Shown here: one piece after another, positions 5,680-6,488 of the stretch | How positions within the stretch are numbered: position 1 is the stretch's first letter | Layout of the letters: every line of letters begins with the position of its first letter | Source of the DNA: Competibacteraceae bacterium UBA3908 | GTDB taxonomy: Bacteria > Pseudomonadota > Gammaproteobacteria > Competibacterales > Competibacteraceae | DNA: 6,488 nt | Direction of reading: 5' to 3' | NCBI GenBank assembly: GCA_002391525.1 | Contig: DGFE01000072.1 | Span: 1 to 6,488 of the forward strand | Program-made: the position numbers and the translations under genes | The notes under the pieces: generated by a model | Database searches by the model: none | Told to the model about the DNA's origin: nothing | Seen by the model: the letters and a program-made list of their open reading frames with translations, nothing else

Positions 5680-6488
5680 ATGAGCGACCGAACCCGCCGT
5701 ATCCTCGTCACCAGTGCCCTGCCCTACGCCAACGGCCCGATCCACATCGGCCATCTGGTGGAATACATCCAGACCGATATCTGGGTTCGTTTCCAGAAAC
5801 TGCGGGGCCACGAGTGCTATTACCTCTGCGCCGACGACGCCCACGGCACTCCGATCATGCTGCGCGCCGAACGGGACGGCGTCACGCCGGAACAGTTGAT
5901 CGAGCGGGTCTGGCGCGAACACCGCGCCGACTTCGCCGATTTCCTGATCGAATTTGACAACTATCATTCCACGCATTCCCCGGAAAACCGTCACTACGCC
6001 GAATTGATCTACCGCCGGCTGGACGAGGGCGGCCACATCAGCCGCCGGGTCATCACCCAGGCTTTCGACCCGGAAAAACAGATGTTCCTGCCGGACCGCT
6101 TCATCAAGGGCGAATGCCCCCGCTGCGGCGCGCCCGAGCAATACGGCGACAGTTGCGAGAACTGCGGCGCCACCTACTCGCCCACCGACCTGAAAAATCC
6201 CCGCTCGGTGGTGTCCGGCGCGACGCCGATCCTCAAGGAGTCGCTGCATTTTTTCTTCAAGCTGGCCGATTTCGAGGAGCTGCTGAAAGACTGGATCGCC
6301 AGCGGACCGATCCAGCCACAGATGGTCAACAAACTCAACGAATGGTTCGCCGCCGGCCTGCAGGAATGGGACATCTCCCGCGACGCGCCCTACTGGGGTT
6401 TCGAAATCCCCGACGCGCCCGGCAAGTATTTTTACGTCTGGCTGGACGCGCCCATCGGCTACATGGCCAGTTTCCAGAATTATTGTGA
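5680..6488 (+). CDS. metG: Methionyl-tRNA synthetase, N-terminal part (runs off right edge)
   Basis: MetG charges both initiator and elongator tRNA-Met in the cytoplasm. The 269 visible residues cover the catalytic-domain start: ILVTSALPYANGPIHIGHL with HIGH at 22-25, CADDAHGTPIM (50-60), FDNYHSTHSPENR, DPEKQMFLPDRFIKG, the zinc-binding knuckle C146-x2-C149-x9-C159-x2-C162, GATYSPTDL, SVVSGATP, EWDISRDAPYWGFEIP and KYFYVWLDAPIGYM. It closely follows E. coli MetG. The four-cysteine, single-zinc insertion marks the E. coli-like type. The KMSKS loop, anticodon-binding domain and any C-terminal dimerisation domain lie beyond the edge. The ATG at 5680 fits the family's short N-terminus but has no obvious ribosome site. 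Divergent from apbC. Confidence 0.98.
   Translation, partial: MSDRTRRILVTSALPYANGPIHIGHLVEYIQTDIWVRFQKLRGHECYYLCADDAHGTPIMLRAERDGVTPEQLIERVWREHRADFADFLIEFDNYHSTHSPENRHYAELIYRRLDEGGHISRRVITQAFDPEKQMFLPDRFIKGECPRCGAPEQYGDSCENCGATYSPTDLKNPRSVVSGATPILKESLHFFFKLADFEELLKDWIASGPIQPQMVNKLNEWFAAGLQEWDISRDAPYWGFEIPDAPGKYFYVWLDAPIGYMASFQNYC

Noticed and set aside
4377..5711. A 444-codon minus-strand frame overlapping apbC
   Set aside because: It is the shifted frame of apbC; Walker A and the CSQC motif appear only in the 4424-5515 frame.
1..6488. Toxin-antitoxin, phage, CRISPR or other defence system
   Set aside because: Apart from the Uma2 gene, every neighbour is housekeeping or a single small exported protein. 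There are no repeats in array, no integrase or transposase, and no paired small genes.

Overview
This is a GC-rich housekeeping segment from a gammaproteobacterium. LeuS, PurM, PurN, Dcd, ApbC/Mrp and MetG all read as clear relatives of the E. coli/Pseudomonas proteins, and the dcd-apbC-metG neighbourhood is a familiar gammaproteobacterial arrangement. The Uma2-family gene, and a palindromic CCCTCACCCC-type repeat inside leuS, would suit an environmental lineage with repeat-rich DNA such as the Competibacter group. That genus-level idea is only an impression. The window is almost fully coding: seven recognisable genes, one small unrecognised secreted-protein gene, and no RNA genes, insertion sequences or CRISPR arrays that I can see.

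Layout. The 5' part of leuS runs on the minus strand from 1007 off the left edge. A 93-bp divergent gap separates it from purM (plus, 1101-2156). purM overlaps purN (2153-2818) by four bases in a purMN operon. purN collides tail to tail with a minus-strand Uma2-type nuclease-fold gene (3423-2812), the two 3' ends overlapping by 7 bp. Upstream of that on the minus strand are dcd (4051-3449), a small Cys-rich exported protein (4348-4109) and apbC/mrp (5515-4424). A 164-bp divergent gap leads to metG (plus, from 5680), which runs off the right edge.

The known genes cover translation (leuS, metG), de novo purine synthesis (purM, purN: formylation of GAR and closure of the imidazole ring), pyrimidine deoxynucleotide supply (dcd: dCTP to dUTP) and Fe-S cluster delivery (apbC). 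No single new multi-gene system is visible. The points most worth a second look are the palindromic repeat translated in frame inside the LeuS editing domain, the small four-cysteine, strongly basic secreted protein with an internal duplication inserted between apbC and dcd, the Uma2 gene wedged at the end of that block, and two inverted repeats flanking the small gene. Four of the eight genes start with GTG.
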